DNA of 64,000 nt from Kosakonia oryzae. Its GTDB lineage: Bacteria; Pseudomonadota; Gammaproteobacteria; Enterobacterales; Enterobacteriaceae. A program made the position numbers and the translations under genes. Of this stretch, positions 52,636 through 59,982 are shown one piece after another; within the stretch, counting starts at the first letter, position 1; each line of letters starts with the position of its first letter. The DNA lies in the NCBI RefSeq assembly GCF_001658025.2, contig NZ_CP014007.2, positions 4,092,001-4,156,000 of the forward strand, in the 5' to 3' direction. The notes beneath the pieces are model-generated. The model saw only the letters and a list, made by a program, of their open reading frames with translations, made no database searches and was not told where the DNA came from.

Positions 52636-53319
52636 ATGTCAATTAATATATTAATTGCAGATGAACATACTATTATTCGTCGCGGGATGACCTCGATGAT
52701 AAACTCATTAAAAACCAGCAATATAAATACTGACAAACTAGACATCGATGTCGTTGGCGATACCAGTGAGCAAGCAGAATTACTTAACATTCTCGCAACG
52801 CAAAAAGTTGATCTTCTTTTCCTTGGCTACGGACTAACTACGGTTAAAACCGGTAACCCAGTATCAGAATTAGATGGTATTGCGTTAGTTAAGTGGATCT
52901 CCAGCCGTTATCTCAAAACTAAAATTATTGTCTTATCCCCCTATAACAATACCAACCTCGTACGCATCGTTCTTGAAGCGGGCGCAAAAGGCTATATCAG
53001 CAGAAATACCAGCGAACGCACGTTGTGGCGCGCAATCACCAACGTAATGATGGATGAAGTTTATATTGAACGCGGTTTAATGGATTCGCTGTTCCGCCGC
53101 GAAGCCATCACCCCGCAGGAACTGTCAACGCGCGAAAGTGAAGTCTTACGCTTATTATGCCGGGGGCTCTCCCTGACCACGATATCGACACGTATGAACA
53201 TCAGTATCAAAACGGTGAGCGCACATAAATTACGCGCGATGGGAAAACTGAATGTAAAAACAGACTGCCAGCTTTATTGCCTGCTATTCCAGACCCGTAT
53301 GTTCGATATTGCGATGTAA
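52636..53319 (+). CDS. LuxR/RcsB-type regulator with a degenerate receiver domain
   Basis: 227 residues. Receiver-like domain (1-130) starts INILIADEHTIIRRGM, keeping one acidic pocket pair (Asp-9, Glu-10). The phospho-acceptor position is Gly-64 in VDLLFLGYGL, where RcsB-like proteins have Asp; Ser in IIVLSP stands for the Thr, and the Lys is also missing. A C-terminal LuxR HTH (about 155-215) reads LSTRESEVLRLLCRGLSLTTI and SIKTVSAHKLRAMGKLNV. It likely works independently of phosphorylation or as partner of the second regulator at 59983-60615. Its divergence from gspG suggests it controls the secretion operon (inference). Confidence 0.82.
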   Translation: MSINILIADEHTIIRRGMTSMINSLKTSNINTDKLDIDVVGDTSEQAELLNILATQKVDLLFLGYGLTTVKTGNPVSELDGIALVKWISSRYLKTKIIVLSPYNNTNLVRIVLEAGAKGYISRNTSERTLWRAITNVMMDEVYIERGLMDSLFRREAITPQELSTRESEVLRLLCRGLSLTTISTRMNISIKTVSAHKLRAMGKLNVKTDCQLYCLLFQTRMFDIAM

Positions 53320-53420
53320 GTCCAAACACAGATTTATGTCCGCCAGTGGCGAATTTCGCGGGTTCTGTTGTTATCCCTCGTTTTCCCCCTCGCAGCACGC
53401 TTTTTTTCGCCGATAAAACG

Positions 53421-53449
53421 CCGCTTTATTTCACAAAGCGGTTTTTTAT
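53421..53449 (+). terminator. Intrinsic terminator of the degenerate-receiver regulator
   Basis: CCGCTTT/AAAGCGG stem with an ATTTCAC loop and TTTTTTATT, 100 bp after the regulator stop. The remaining 53450-53704 stretch holds no convincing gene. Confidence 0.75.
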
Positions 53450-53667
53450 TGCCTTCTCCCTTCACGTTACTGAAGCGCGCACCTGCAAAACCGTGCCTGA
53501 ATTACCTTCACCATTTACTTCTTTTACATGCTATGGCGCTCAGAATCAGCCTGGCTGCAGCAATGTCGGGGCACGAGTATCTAACGAAAGAGGAGTAAGA
53601 AAGGAAGCAGCGGAGGGGATGATGAAGCAGAACGAATCCGGGTTCTGAGGAGCGAGCGCTTCTCAGA

Positions 53668-53694
53668 ATTCCGGCGCCACAAGGGACGCCGGAG
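53668..53694 (-). repeat. GC-rich hairpin downstream of the LPMO gene
   Basis: On the minus strand CTCCGGCGTCCCTTGTGGCGCCGGAA folds into a CCGGCG/CGCCGG stem, 11 bp after the LPMO stop, with no T-run. A related hairpin (core CGGCG..TTGTG..CGCCG) lies after the chitinase gene. It may be an mRNA 3'-end stabiliser rather than a terminator. Confidence 0.5.
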
Positions 53695-53704
53695 AAGAGC
53701 AGAC

Positions 53705-54634
53705 TTATTTACAGGCAGTGTGCGCGGAAGCAGAGCCCGGCTCACGCCATACACCCCACGGGTTAGCGCTGGAAGGTGCGTCACCGCGAGTCCACCAGCC
53801 GTTGACCCAGACTTTGCCCTGATAAGAAACTTTCTGGCAAGGTGCAGAGTAAACCGTGGTGGCGTTCCATGCGGCAACAGTATCGTCGCCCGGAGCCGGG
53901 GTATCACCCTCGTCGCCCGGAGCCGGAGTATCACCCTCGTCGCCCGGTGCCGGAGTACCACCCTCGTCGCCCGGTGCCGGGGTATCACCCTCGTCGCCCG
54001 GTGCCGGGTTTTCTTCTTCATCACCCGGAGCCGGAGCCGGGTTGTTGCCGCCGAAATCAACGTCAATCACGTTGTAGAAGGTCGCGCCGGTATCAGAGAC
54101 GTCCCAGGCAGCCATAATTACCTGATAACCTTCACGTTCCGGTACGTCACATTCGTGCTTCGGATTGGTATTCGCAATCGCGCCATTACCTGTAACCTCG
54201 CAGAAAGGCTGGGCTTCAAAAGAGTTGCGCGTCAGCGGCTGATTCGGGTTCCAGTTTGCTTTCGTGATGTAGTATTTCCAGGAGCCAGTTTTATGCGCAG
54301 CGGTAAATTTCCAGGTAAAGGAGTTCTTGCCCGCTTTCATTGGATGCTTAGTCCAGCGAGAAGCGCTCTGCTGATCCAGATTAACCATTGATCCCACGCC
54401 AGCACTCGCCAGGTGTCCATCAGCCGGACCTGCGTTTAAAGCCGGGAAGCCATCCGGCCCTTCAACGCTCTGCGGTTCATACTGCGGGCCTGCGCCACAA
54501 TCTTTGTTCTGGTTTCCCTGAGCAGCAGTACATAACGCTGCGCGGGAAGCTGGTTCGGTAACATAACCATGTGCTAAAGCGCCGCCAGCCATGCAAAGGG
54601 TTGTGACTGCGAGAAAAACTTTTGATAATTTCAT
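53705..54634 (-). CDS. AA10 lytic polysaccharide monooxygenase with CBM5 (chitin-active)
   Basis: 309 residues. Signal peptide 1-21 ends ALA, leaving mature His-1 (HGYVTEPASR), the first copper ligand. The second His is in FTAAHKTGSWKYYITK (about precursor residue 114), and the axial Phe is in GATFYNVIDVDF. Domains: AA10 (22-about 195), an acidic Pro/Gly linker of repeated PAPGDEGDT units (about 197-247), and a C-terminal CBM5/12 module (AAWNATTVYSAPCQKV...WGVWREPGSA) with a Cys pair. It oxidatively cuts crystalline chitin. The start at 54634 has GGAG 7 bases upstream. Probably secreted by the adjacent type II system. Confidence 0.92.
   Translation of the reverse strand: MKLSKVFLAVTTLCMAGGALAHGYVTEPASRAALCTAAQGNQNKDCGAGPQYEPQSVEGPDGFPALNAGPADGHLASAGVGSMVNLDQQSASRWTKHPMKAGKNSFTWKFTAAHKTGSWKYYITKANWNPNQPLTRNSFEAQPFCEVTGNGAIANTNPKHECDVPEREGYQVIMAAWDVSDTGATFYNVIDVDFGGNNPAPAPGDEEENPAPGDEGDTPAPGDEGGTPAPGDEGDTPAPGDEGDTPAPGDDTVAAWNATTVYSAPCQKVSYQGKVWVNGWWTRGDAPSSANPWGVWREPGSASAHTACK
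53879..54042. repeat. 27-bp tandem repeats encoding the LPMO linker
   Basis: About five direct repeats with unit GTATCACCCTCGTCGCCCGG plus GWGCCGG, encoding PAPGDEGDT-type nonapeptides on the minus strand. Units differ at a few bases, so copy number may vary between strains by slippage or recombination. Confidence 0.8.
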
Positions 54635-54775
54635 TAATAACTCCATCCATGTGTAGTATTTACTGCCCGGTTAAAGTAATGAATTATCGTTCTAATAATA
54701 ATATCAACATTCCATTACTTTATAAGATTCCCTCCGCTGCCACGGGAATATTCTGCTATGACCAGGTGATAACAA

Positions 54776-54810
54776 AATAAAAAAGCCATATCCCGAAGGA
54801 TATGGCCTGG
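54776..54810 (-). terminator. Intrinsic terminator of the chitinase gene
   Basis: Perfect 9-bp stem GGATATGGC/GCCATATCC-type at 54785-54806 with a 4-base loop; on the minus strand TTTTTTATTTTG follows. It lies 90 bp after the chitinase stop and before the LPMO gene, so the two genes have separate transcript ends and LPMO needs its own promoter in 54635-54775. Confidence 0.85.
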
Positions 54811-54845
54811 ATATATATTTTCCGAACAGACAAATATTTTATTAA

Positions 54846-54887
54846 TATCTGATGTTTTCTTTTTCGGCGTCACAACGGGCGCCGAAG
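54846..54887 (-). repeat. GC-rich hairpin downstream of the chitinase gene
   Basis: On the minus strand CTTCGGCGCCCGTTGTGACGCCGAAAA forms a TTCGGCG/CGCCGAA stem a few bases after the chitinase stop, upstream of the true terminator. The loop core TTGTG and stem CGGCG/CGCCG are shared with the hairpin after the LPMO gene. Confidence 0.5.
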
Positions 54888-54897
54888 GGTGAAAATA

Positions 54898-56592
54898 TTA
54901 TTTACACTGGGTGTGCATGGTTGCAGAACCCACTGGACGCCATGCGCCCCACGGGTTAGCGTCGGACGGCGCTTCGCCCTGAACATACCAGCCGTTGACC
55001 CAGACTTTGCCCTGATAAGTTACTTTCTGGCAAGGCTGAGCATAGATGGTAGAAGCGTTCCATGCCGTGACGTCACCGTTGCCCGGGTTATCGCCCGGCT
55101 CTTCACCCGGGTTATCGCCTGGGTTTTCGCCCGGTTCTTCACCCGGCTCGTCGCCTGGTTCTTCACCCGGTTCTTCCGGCTCTTCTGCGACATCGTCAGC
55201 CAGGTGCTTGATGGAAAACTCCAGCGGCAGAGAATCATCTTTGCCATCGTTAACCGTCAGTTTGAAGCCCAGCGTGGTGTCCACATCAGTGCTGTTCAGC
55301 GTGAAAGTCGCTTTCTGCTGATTCGCATTGTTCAGTGTTACCTGCGGCCCTGCAACCTGAGTCCAGGTGTAAGTCAGCGTGTCGCCATCCGCATCATAAG
55401 AAGAGGAAGCATCCAGCGTTACCGTTGCTGAACCCTGCACTTCTTTCTGGTAGCTGGCGCGAGCAACCGGAACGGTGTTGCCGGTTTCCGGCACGCCGCC
55501 GCTGGCAGCATTCTTCATATCGTTGATGTAGTCGATCTGGTCACCAAAGCTCAGGCCGGTATCGTTAGCGCCCATCGCCCATACGAATACACCGCCGTAG
55601 CCATTTGCAGCCTGCCATGCAGCACGCGCGATGTTGTTTTCGCGAGTTTCAGCATAGCGACCTTCCGGGCCCCACTGGGTGGTCAGGGTGTTACCGAGGA
55701 TGATTTTCTTCGCATCGCCAACGGCTTTCGCGTAGTTAGCCATTGCAACGTCATACTTGAAGCGCGGACCCGCGTCGTATGCCATTACGTTGTAGAAATC
55801 AAACAGATCGCGGCTGTTTTTCAGCAGATCCAGCACTTCACCGTGGTGAGTGGAACGCGCGTCTTCAATAAAGGAGCAACCCTCGGTCACAGAAGAACTA
55901 GAGCACTCAAGCGGGTCAGCACCCACGTGATAAGTCGTCAGGCTGATCAGTTTGCCGCTGTTCGGACCCAGCAGTTCACGTACGCGTTTAACCAGTTTGA
56001 TCAGGTTGTTGTTCTCTTCCGGAGTCAGACGAGCGGTTTTCTCGAAGTCAAAGTCGATACCGTCGATCTGTACGGTGCCCGCTTTCTGGTAGTTCGCCAG
56101 GTTACAGGTACCATTTCCGTTAGTGCTGAGGCATGGACCCTGAACCTGATCCGCCTGCAGGCCTTTTTGATAAACCGGGAAATCCTTACGCAGCAGTTTT
56201 ACCAGACCCTGAGCAATATTTTCACGGCTATTGTCATTCGCCAGATGCGCCCAAATACTTTCGTATGTTGCGCCACCGAATGCCACCATCATTTTTTTGT
56301 AGGGTGCAGCCAGTTTAACTTGAGTCCAGGATGTATAAGTCTGCGGTAACCAATAATCGTTATACGCTATATCACCAGCGATATTATCAGAAGTATAAAT
56401 TGCACCGTCCTGATCCCAACCACCGAATGAAAGCAAATAAGTATCAACATCTGCATTCATCATTTGAGTAGCCGCGTCCGCAGGTAATCCCCAGGAAGTC
56501 AGATAACTCATCATATGGTTATTTGATTCAGCCAGTGCAGACTGAGAGAGTAACGCCGTAGTAATTAATGCAGCCAATGATAACTTTTTCAA
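54898..56592 (-). CDS. GH18 chitinase with PKD-like domain and CBM5
   Basis: 564 residues. Signal peptide MKKLSLAALITTALLSQSALA. The GH18 barrel (about 26-365) carries the catalytic motif DGIDFDFE (Asp-177, Asp-180, Asp-182, Glu-184) and VMAYDAG and GGVFVWAMG typical of the family. A PKD/Ig-like domain (about 375-465, VPVARASYQKEVQGSATVTL..YTWTQVAGP), an EPGE/NPGD repeat linker (about 470-505) and a CBM5/12 module (TAWNASTIYAQPCQKV...WGAWRPVGSA) follow. Endo- or exo-acting chitin hydrolase, exported by Sec and probably by the island type II system. The start codon is TTG, with a perfect AGGAGGT 6 bases upstream. Confidence 0.94.
   Translation of the reverse strand: MKKLSLAALITTALLSQSALAESNNHMMSYLTSWGLPADAATQMMNADVDTYLLSFGGWDQDGAIYTSDNIAGDIAYNDYWLPQTYTSWTQVKLAAPYKKMMVAFGGATYESIWAHLANDNSRENIAQGLVKLLRKDFPVYQKGLQADQVQGPCLSTNGNGTCNLANYQKAGTVQIDGIDFDFEKTARLTPEENNNLIKLVKRVRELLGPNSGKLISLTTYHVGADPLECSSSSVTEGCSFIEDARSTHHGEVLDLLKNSRDLFDFYNVMAYDAGPRFKYDVAMANYAKAVGDAKKIILGNTLTTQWGPEGRYAETRENNIARAAWQAANGYGGVFVWAMGANDTGLSFGDQIDYINDMKNAASGGVPETGNTVPVARASYQKEVQGSATVTLDASSSYDADGDTLTYTWTQVAGPQVTLNNANQQKATFTLNSTDVDTTLGFKLTVNDGKDDSLPLEFSIKHLADDVAEEPEEPGEEPGDEPGEEPGENPGDNPGEEPGDNPGNGDVTAWNASTIYAQPCQKVTYQGKVWVNGWYVQGEAPSDANPWGAWRPVGSATMHTQCK
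55076..55190. repeat. 12-bp-type repeats encoding the chitinase linker
   Basis: Irregular direct repeats encode (E/D/N)PG(E/D) tetrapeptides on the minus strand. Analogous in position and acidity, but not in unit, to the LPMO linker repeats. Confidence 0.7.
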
Positions 56593-56721
56593 AAGTAACC
56601 TCCTGTTACAAGAGTTAATTAAAAATGCGTCATCAATAATAGGGGCTGCGAATTTTATTCCAATGCGTTACATCTCGTAATGGTTGAGAATAACCGAGGT
56701 CCATTTTGAATATTCTCGATA

Positions 56722-59229
56722 TTATTTAATCCATTTCGCTATTTCTTCCTGAGAACAAGGTTTAAATAAACAACCATCCATTCCCGCGGCCAGGCATTGA
56801 TCGAGAACCTCTTCCTGCGCAATGGCCGTAAAGCCGAGCAATGTTGCCCGCTCGCGGTCATTTTCCCGCTCCTCTGCGCGTAACCGCTGCGCCAGCGTGA
56901 AGCCATCCATCACCGGCATATTGCAATCAATTAAGGCGTAATCGAAATTGTCATACATCCGCCACAGCGTTAGCGCCTCCTCACCATTCTGCGCTTCGCT
57001 CACCCGGTGGCCCAAAAATTCAAGCTGATGTCGTAACAGCATGAGATTGGGGGGGTAATCATCCACGATTAATACCCGCTTAACGGTGGTCAGCGATTTG
57101 CTCCTGGGCGTTTTATCCAGCGGCTTCTCCACGCTGGCAATCGCTGCGGGCAAACAAAGCTGTAGCACGACCGTGGTCCCTTCACCTGGCGCGCTGGTTA
57201 ACGAGAGCGTGCCTTTCATCAAGTCACAGAGTGTACGGCAAATAAACAACCCCAGCCCGGTTCCCAGCCGGGAGTTTTCTCCTTCCATGCCTAACTGGGT
57301 AAAGGGTTTGAAAAGGCGCTGTTGATCTTCCGGAGTGATGCCAATGCCGGTGTCTTTCACAGTGAGCTCAACCTCGATCCTGCCATCAGAAGTGGGTTGA
57401 TGCTGCAAAATGACCTCAATGCCCCCTTCGTGGGTAAATTTAATCGCATTGCTCAACAAGTTAGAGAGGATCTGTTTATAGCGGCAGGGATCGATCTTCA
57501 ACAGACAGGTATTGCCGCCAATTACCCGCAAATCAATGCTGATTTGCTTCTGATCGGTCGCTTCCTGAAAGAGCAACACCACCGAACGGGTTAAGGCGAT
57601 CAGATCTTCTTTTTGTGGCTCAATGGCCATACGGCCCGATTCGATGCGCGCAATATCGAGAATATCGCCCACGACCGTCAGCAAATTTTTTGCCGCATCA
57701 TGCGCGACTTCCAGCATCGGCTGAGAGTGGTGCTCTTTCACGTTCTGCTTAATTTGCAGTTCGAGGATGCCGAGAATCGCATTCAGCGGCGTGCGGATTT
57801 CATGGCTCATCACCGAAAGGAAATTGCTCTTTGCCCGGCTCGATGCCAGCGCCTCATCCCGGGCATCATTAAGCTGTTGCACCAGCTCTTCGCGTTCGGT
57901 GACATCCATCCAGCCGCCGCAGACCCCGCCGATCGCCCCGTCGCTATCATGGAAAGGAATGATCCAGTGGAAAACGGTACGCGGTTTGGTGCTGTGATCC
58001 AGCGCCAGCACCCGATCGCCCATCTGTGGCCGTCCCGTCTCAATTACGTCCACATAATCCTGCCGGAATCCACGTTTCAGATATTCAGGCAACGGCAAAA
58101 CGTCGATGGTTTCGCCAAGCACATCGCCGCGTGCGACTTTCATTTCAGCCAGGTAGCGACCATTGCAATCAATCATTTTGCCTTCAAGGTTCCGCACCAC
58201 CATCGGCCAGGGAACGGCATGCATGATGTTATACATATACGTAAGCTGCTCTTTGAGCCGCAACTGCATGCGCGTGCGCTGTTTAACCTGGCGTCGCAAT
58301 GAAAGGCCCCACAGCAGCGAGAGAATCAATACCATCGTTGCGGGTACGCCGATTTGCCAAAGATGTTGCCGCCAGCGCTGCCAGAATGCACCGCCTTCGT
58401 AGCGCCAGCCGCTGCCAAGCCGCTGATAATCATTATCCGGAATGGTATCCAGCACTTTATCAAGGATCGAGAGCAGTTCCGGCGCGGCTGCGGAAACACC
58501 GAAAGCGACGTGCAGGGGATTGACCTCTTGCAGGCTGGAAATATCAATCTTATCGCGGCCAATCCGTCTGATTTGATAATCGATGTTCGCTTCAATGCCA
58601 ATCGCCGCATCCACCTGGCCTGCGGACAGCATATCCACAGCATCCGTCAGACTGCGGGTGCCGATCACTTTGATCTGCGGATATTGCGCAGCAAGATAGC
58701 GTGCGATCAACGTGCCTTCACGCACGGCAACGAAACGATCAGAAAGCGCATCAAGCGTGCTTACCGCTGGCGTTTTGCTCCGCGTCAACAGGGTATATTT
58801 ACTGGTCAACCAAACGCGCGAATAACGTAATTCTGGCAGGCGGCCGGCGGGAATACCGGCCACCATATCGGCCTCTCCGGCGGCGATCTTTTCGCTCAGC
58901 GCCTCGAAACTGCTGACTTCGGAGATCACAAAATTGAGGCCGGTACGGATACGCACGATAGTCAGCAAATCGGCACTGATACCACTGAAATTCAGTTTTT
59001 TATCGATAAAACTCATCGGCGCGCTGGCGTCAAAAGCCAGCACGCGGATGACCGGATGCTGACGAATCCACTGTTTTTCGTTGGGCGAGAAAAAAGGGCT
59101 CCCGGCGTCCTTCACCTCATCGGCACCCTGCGCCGCCACAGCAAACGTACAGAGAAGACACAGCATAGCCCCTGCACGCCTGAGGAAAGGAAAAATCGGG
59201 TATTTTGCCATCCCGTCTGATCTATTCAT
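56722..59229 (-). CDS. BvgS/EvgS-like hybrid sensor histidine kinase
   Basis: 835 residues from the ATG at 59229, which overlaps the stop of the preceding Hpt gene by 8 bp; the frame is open to 59385 but a signal sequence (FPFLRRAGAMLCLLCTFAVAAQG) follows only from this start or 59211. Order: one periplasmic family-3 solute-binding (Venus flytrap) domain (about 35-285), a membrane helix (IGVPATMVLILSLLWGLSL, about 295-315), PAS (about 340-465), HisKA with H-box SHEIRTPLNAILG (about 495), HATPase (DTGIGITPEDQQRLF, GTGLGLFICRTL) and a receiver with Asp in YALIDCNMPVMDG. The Hpt domain found at the end of BvgS/EvgS is missing and encoded separately. Its ligand is unknown; a chitin breakdown product is an attractive guess. 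Confidence 0.88.
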   Translation of the reverse strand: MNRSDGMAKYPIFPFLRRAGAMLCLLCTFAVAAQGADEVKDAGSPFFSPNEKQWIRQHPVIRVLAFDASAPMSFIDKKLNFSGISADLLTIVRIRTGLNFVISEVSSFEALSEKIAAGEADMVAGIPAGRLPELRYSRVWLTSKYTLLTRSKTPAVSTLDALSDRFVAVREGTLIARYLAAQYPQIKVIGTRSLTDAVDMLSAGQVDAAIGIEANIDYQIRRIGRDKIDISSLQEVNPLHVAFGVSAAAPELLSILDKVLDTIPDNDYQRLGSGWRYEGGAFWQRWRQHLWQIGVPATMVLILSLLWGLSLRRQVKQRTRMQLRLKEQLTYMYNIMHAVPWPMVVRNLEGKMIDCNGRYLAEMKVARGDVLGETIDVLPLPEYLKRGFRQDYVDVIETGRPQMGDRVLALDHSTKPRTVFHWIIPFHDSDGAIGGVCGGWMDVTEREELVQQLNDARDEALASSRAKSNFLSVMSHEIRTPLNAILGILELQIKQNVKEHHSQPMLEVAHDAAKNLLTVVGDILDIARIESGRMAIEPQKEDLIALTRSVVLLFQEATDQKQISIDLRVIGGNTCLLKIDPCRYKQILSNLLSNAIKFTHEGGIEVILQHQPTSDGRIEVELTVKDTGIGITPEDQQRLFKPFTQLGMEGENSRLGTGLGLFICRTLCDLMKGTLSLTSAPGEGTTVVLQLCLPAAIASVEKPLDKTPRSKSLTTVKRVLIVDDYPPNLMLLRHQLEFLGHRVSEAQNGEEALTLWRMYDNFDYALIDCNMPVMDGFTLAQRLRAEERENDRERATLLGFTAIAQEEVLDQCLAAGMDGCLFKPCSQEEIAKWIK

Positions 59230-59971
59230 TCGATGTAACGCCCAACGCTCTTTGCAAAAATTGATAACTTTCATGCACCTCGATACCAAAGCGATGGCGC
59301 ATCTTCGTGGACTGCGTTTCACTGACTCGCTGCTCGTGGAGTAGTGCAGGCAATCGTTCCATGGTGATGCAACGGCGCCGGGCATAGCGCATGCCCAACA
59401 GGTGAAAAGAGGATTTCATGCGGTGCGCCAGATCCGCTATCTGTATCAGCGATCCATCACGTTGCAGGTTTTCCAGTTGACGGAGATCGCTGCTTAACGT
59501 TCTCAGCAGCGTTGGGATCATCGCCTCAATAACCGGCTGCTGGTGACCGGCCAGCGCGCTGAGTTCATGCAGATCCGGCTCTGGCCTGAGTGAAATAGCC
59601 CTCACCTGCTCATCAGAAAACATCAGCGGCAGCAATCGATCAAAGCCCTTGAGCCGTAGCCGGTTCTCCTCCTGCGCCTGCGACCAATCACCACAGCCCA
59701 GCAGCAGTGGCGTTGTCGCCACATCGCCCGCCAGCTCTGCAGCTAGAATGCTTTCCAGGGCGTCACAACCCGCCTTTTCCTGATCGTCGAGCTCGAATGC
59801 TATGGCGTGGTACTGGCGTTGCTTAAGCAGGCCGAGCGCGTCGTTGAAGCCTGCAATATGCTTTTGTGGGTGCGCGCGCGGTGATCTGTACTGCTGCTCG
59901 CAACGGTGAGTAATAATAAGAAGTGGCAATCCCTGCATAACCTGCATAATAAGAAGTGGCAATCCCTGCAT
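59222..59971 (-). CDS. Separate histidine-phosphotransfer (Hpt) protein with degenerate receiver-like N-terminus
   Basis: 249 residues from 59971. The C-terminal Hpt domain (about 145-240) has the phospho-His in IADLAHRMKSSFHLLG (His-183). The N-terminal part (about 15-120, LLIITHRCEQQYR...HAIAFELDDQEKAG...TPLLLGCG) resembles a receiver that has lost its acidic pocket. The first 22 residues are an exact tandem copy (MQGLPLLI twice), caused by a 33-bp duplication; the true start may be the second copy at 59938. It lies 11 bp after the response-regulator stop and overlaps the kinase start, so the three form one phosphorelay operon. Confidence 0.78.
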   Translation of the reverse strand: MQGLPLLIMQVMQGLPLLIITHRCEQQYRSPRAHPQKHIAGFNDALGLLKQRQYHAIAFELDDQEKAGCDALESILAAELAGDVATTPLLLGCGDWSQAQEENRLRLKGFDRLLPLMFSDEQVRAISLRPEPDLHELSALAGHQQPVIEAMIPTLLRTLSSDLRQLENLQRDGSLIQIADLAHRMKSSFHLLGMRYARRRCITMERLPALLHEQRVSETQSTKMRHRFGIEVHESYQFLQRALGVTSNE

Positions 59972-59975
59972 AACA
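59914..59975. repeat. 33-bp tandem duplication spanning the Hpt gene start
   Basis: The stretch containing AATAAGAAGTGGCAATCCCT and GCATAAC occurs twice with a 33-bp period (AAGTGGCAAT at 59921 and 59954). It is in frame, duplicating 11 codons including the initiator, so the gene has two equivalent ATG contexts. Confidence 0.9.
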
Positions 59976-59982
59976 CGTTGAC

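Noticed and set aside
53277-53648. Possible small genes between the LuxR-type regulator and the LPMO gene
   Set aside because: The longest frame begins inside the regulator and crosses its terminator. A nine-codon frame at 53620-53648 with an SD-like GGAGGGG is too short to support.
53842-54391. Plus-strand open frames with Ser-Pro-Gly-Ala repeats opposite the LPMO gene
   Set aside because: They are the reverse complement of the repetitive LPMO linker; they have no ribosome-binding site and no resemblance to a known protein.
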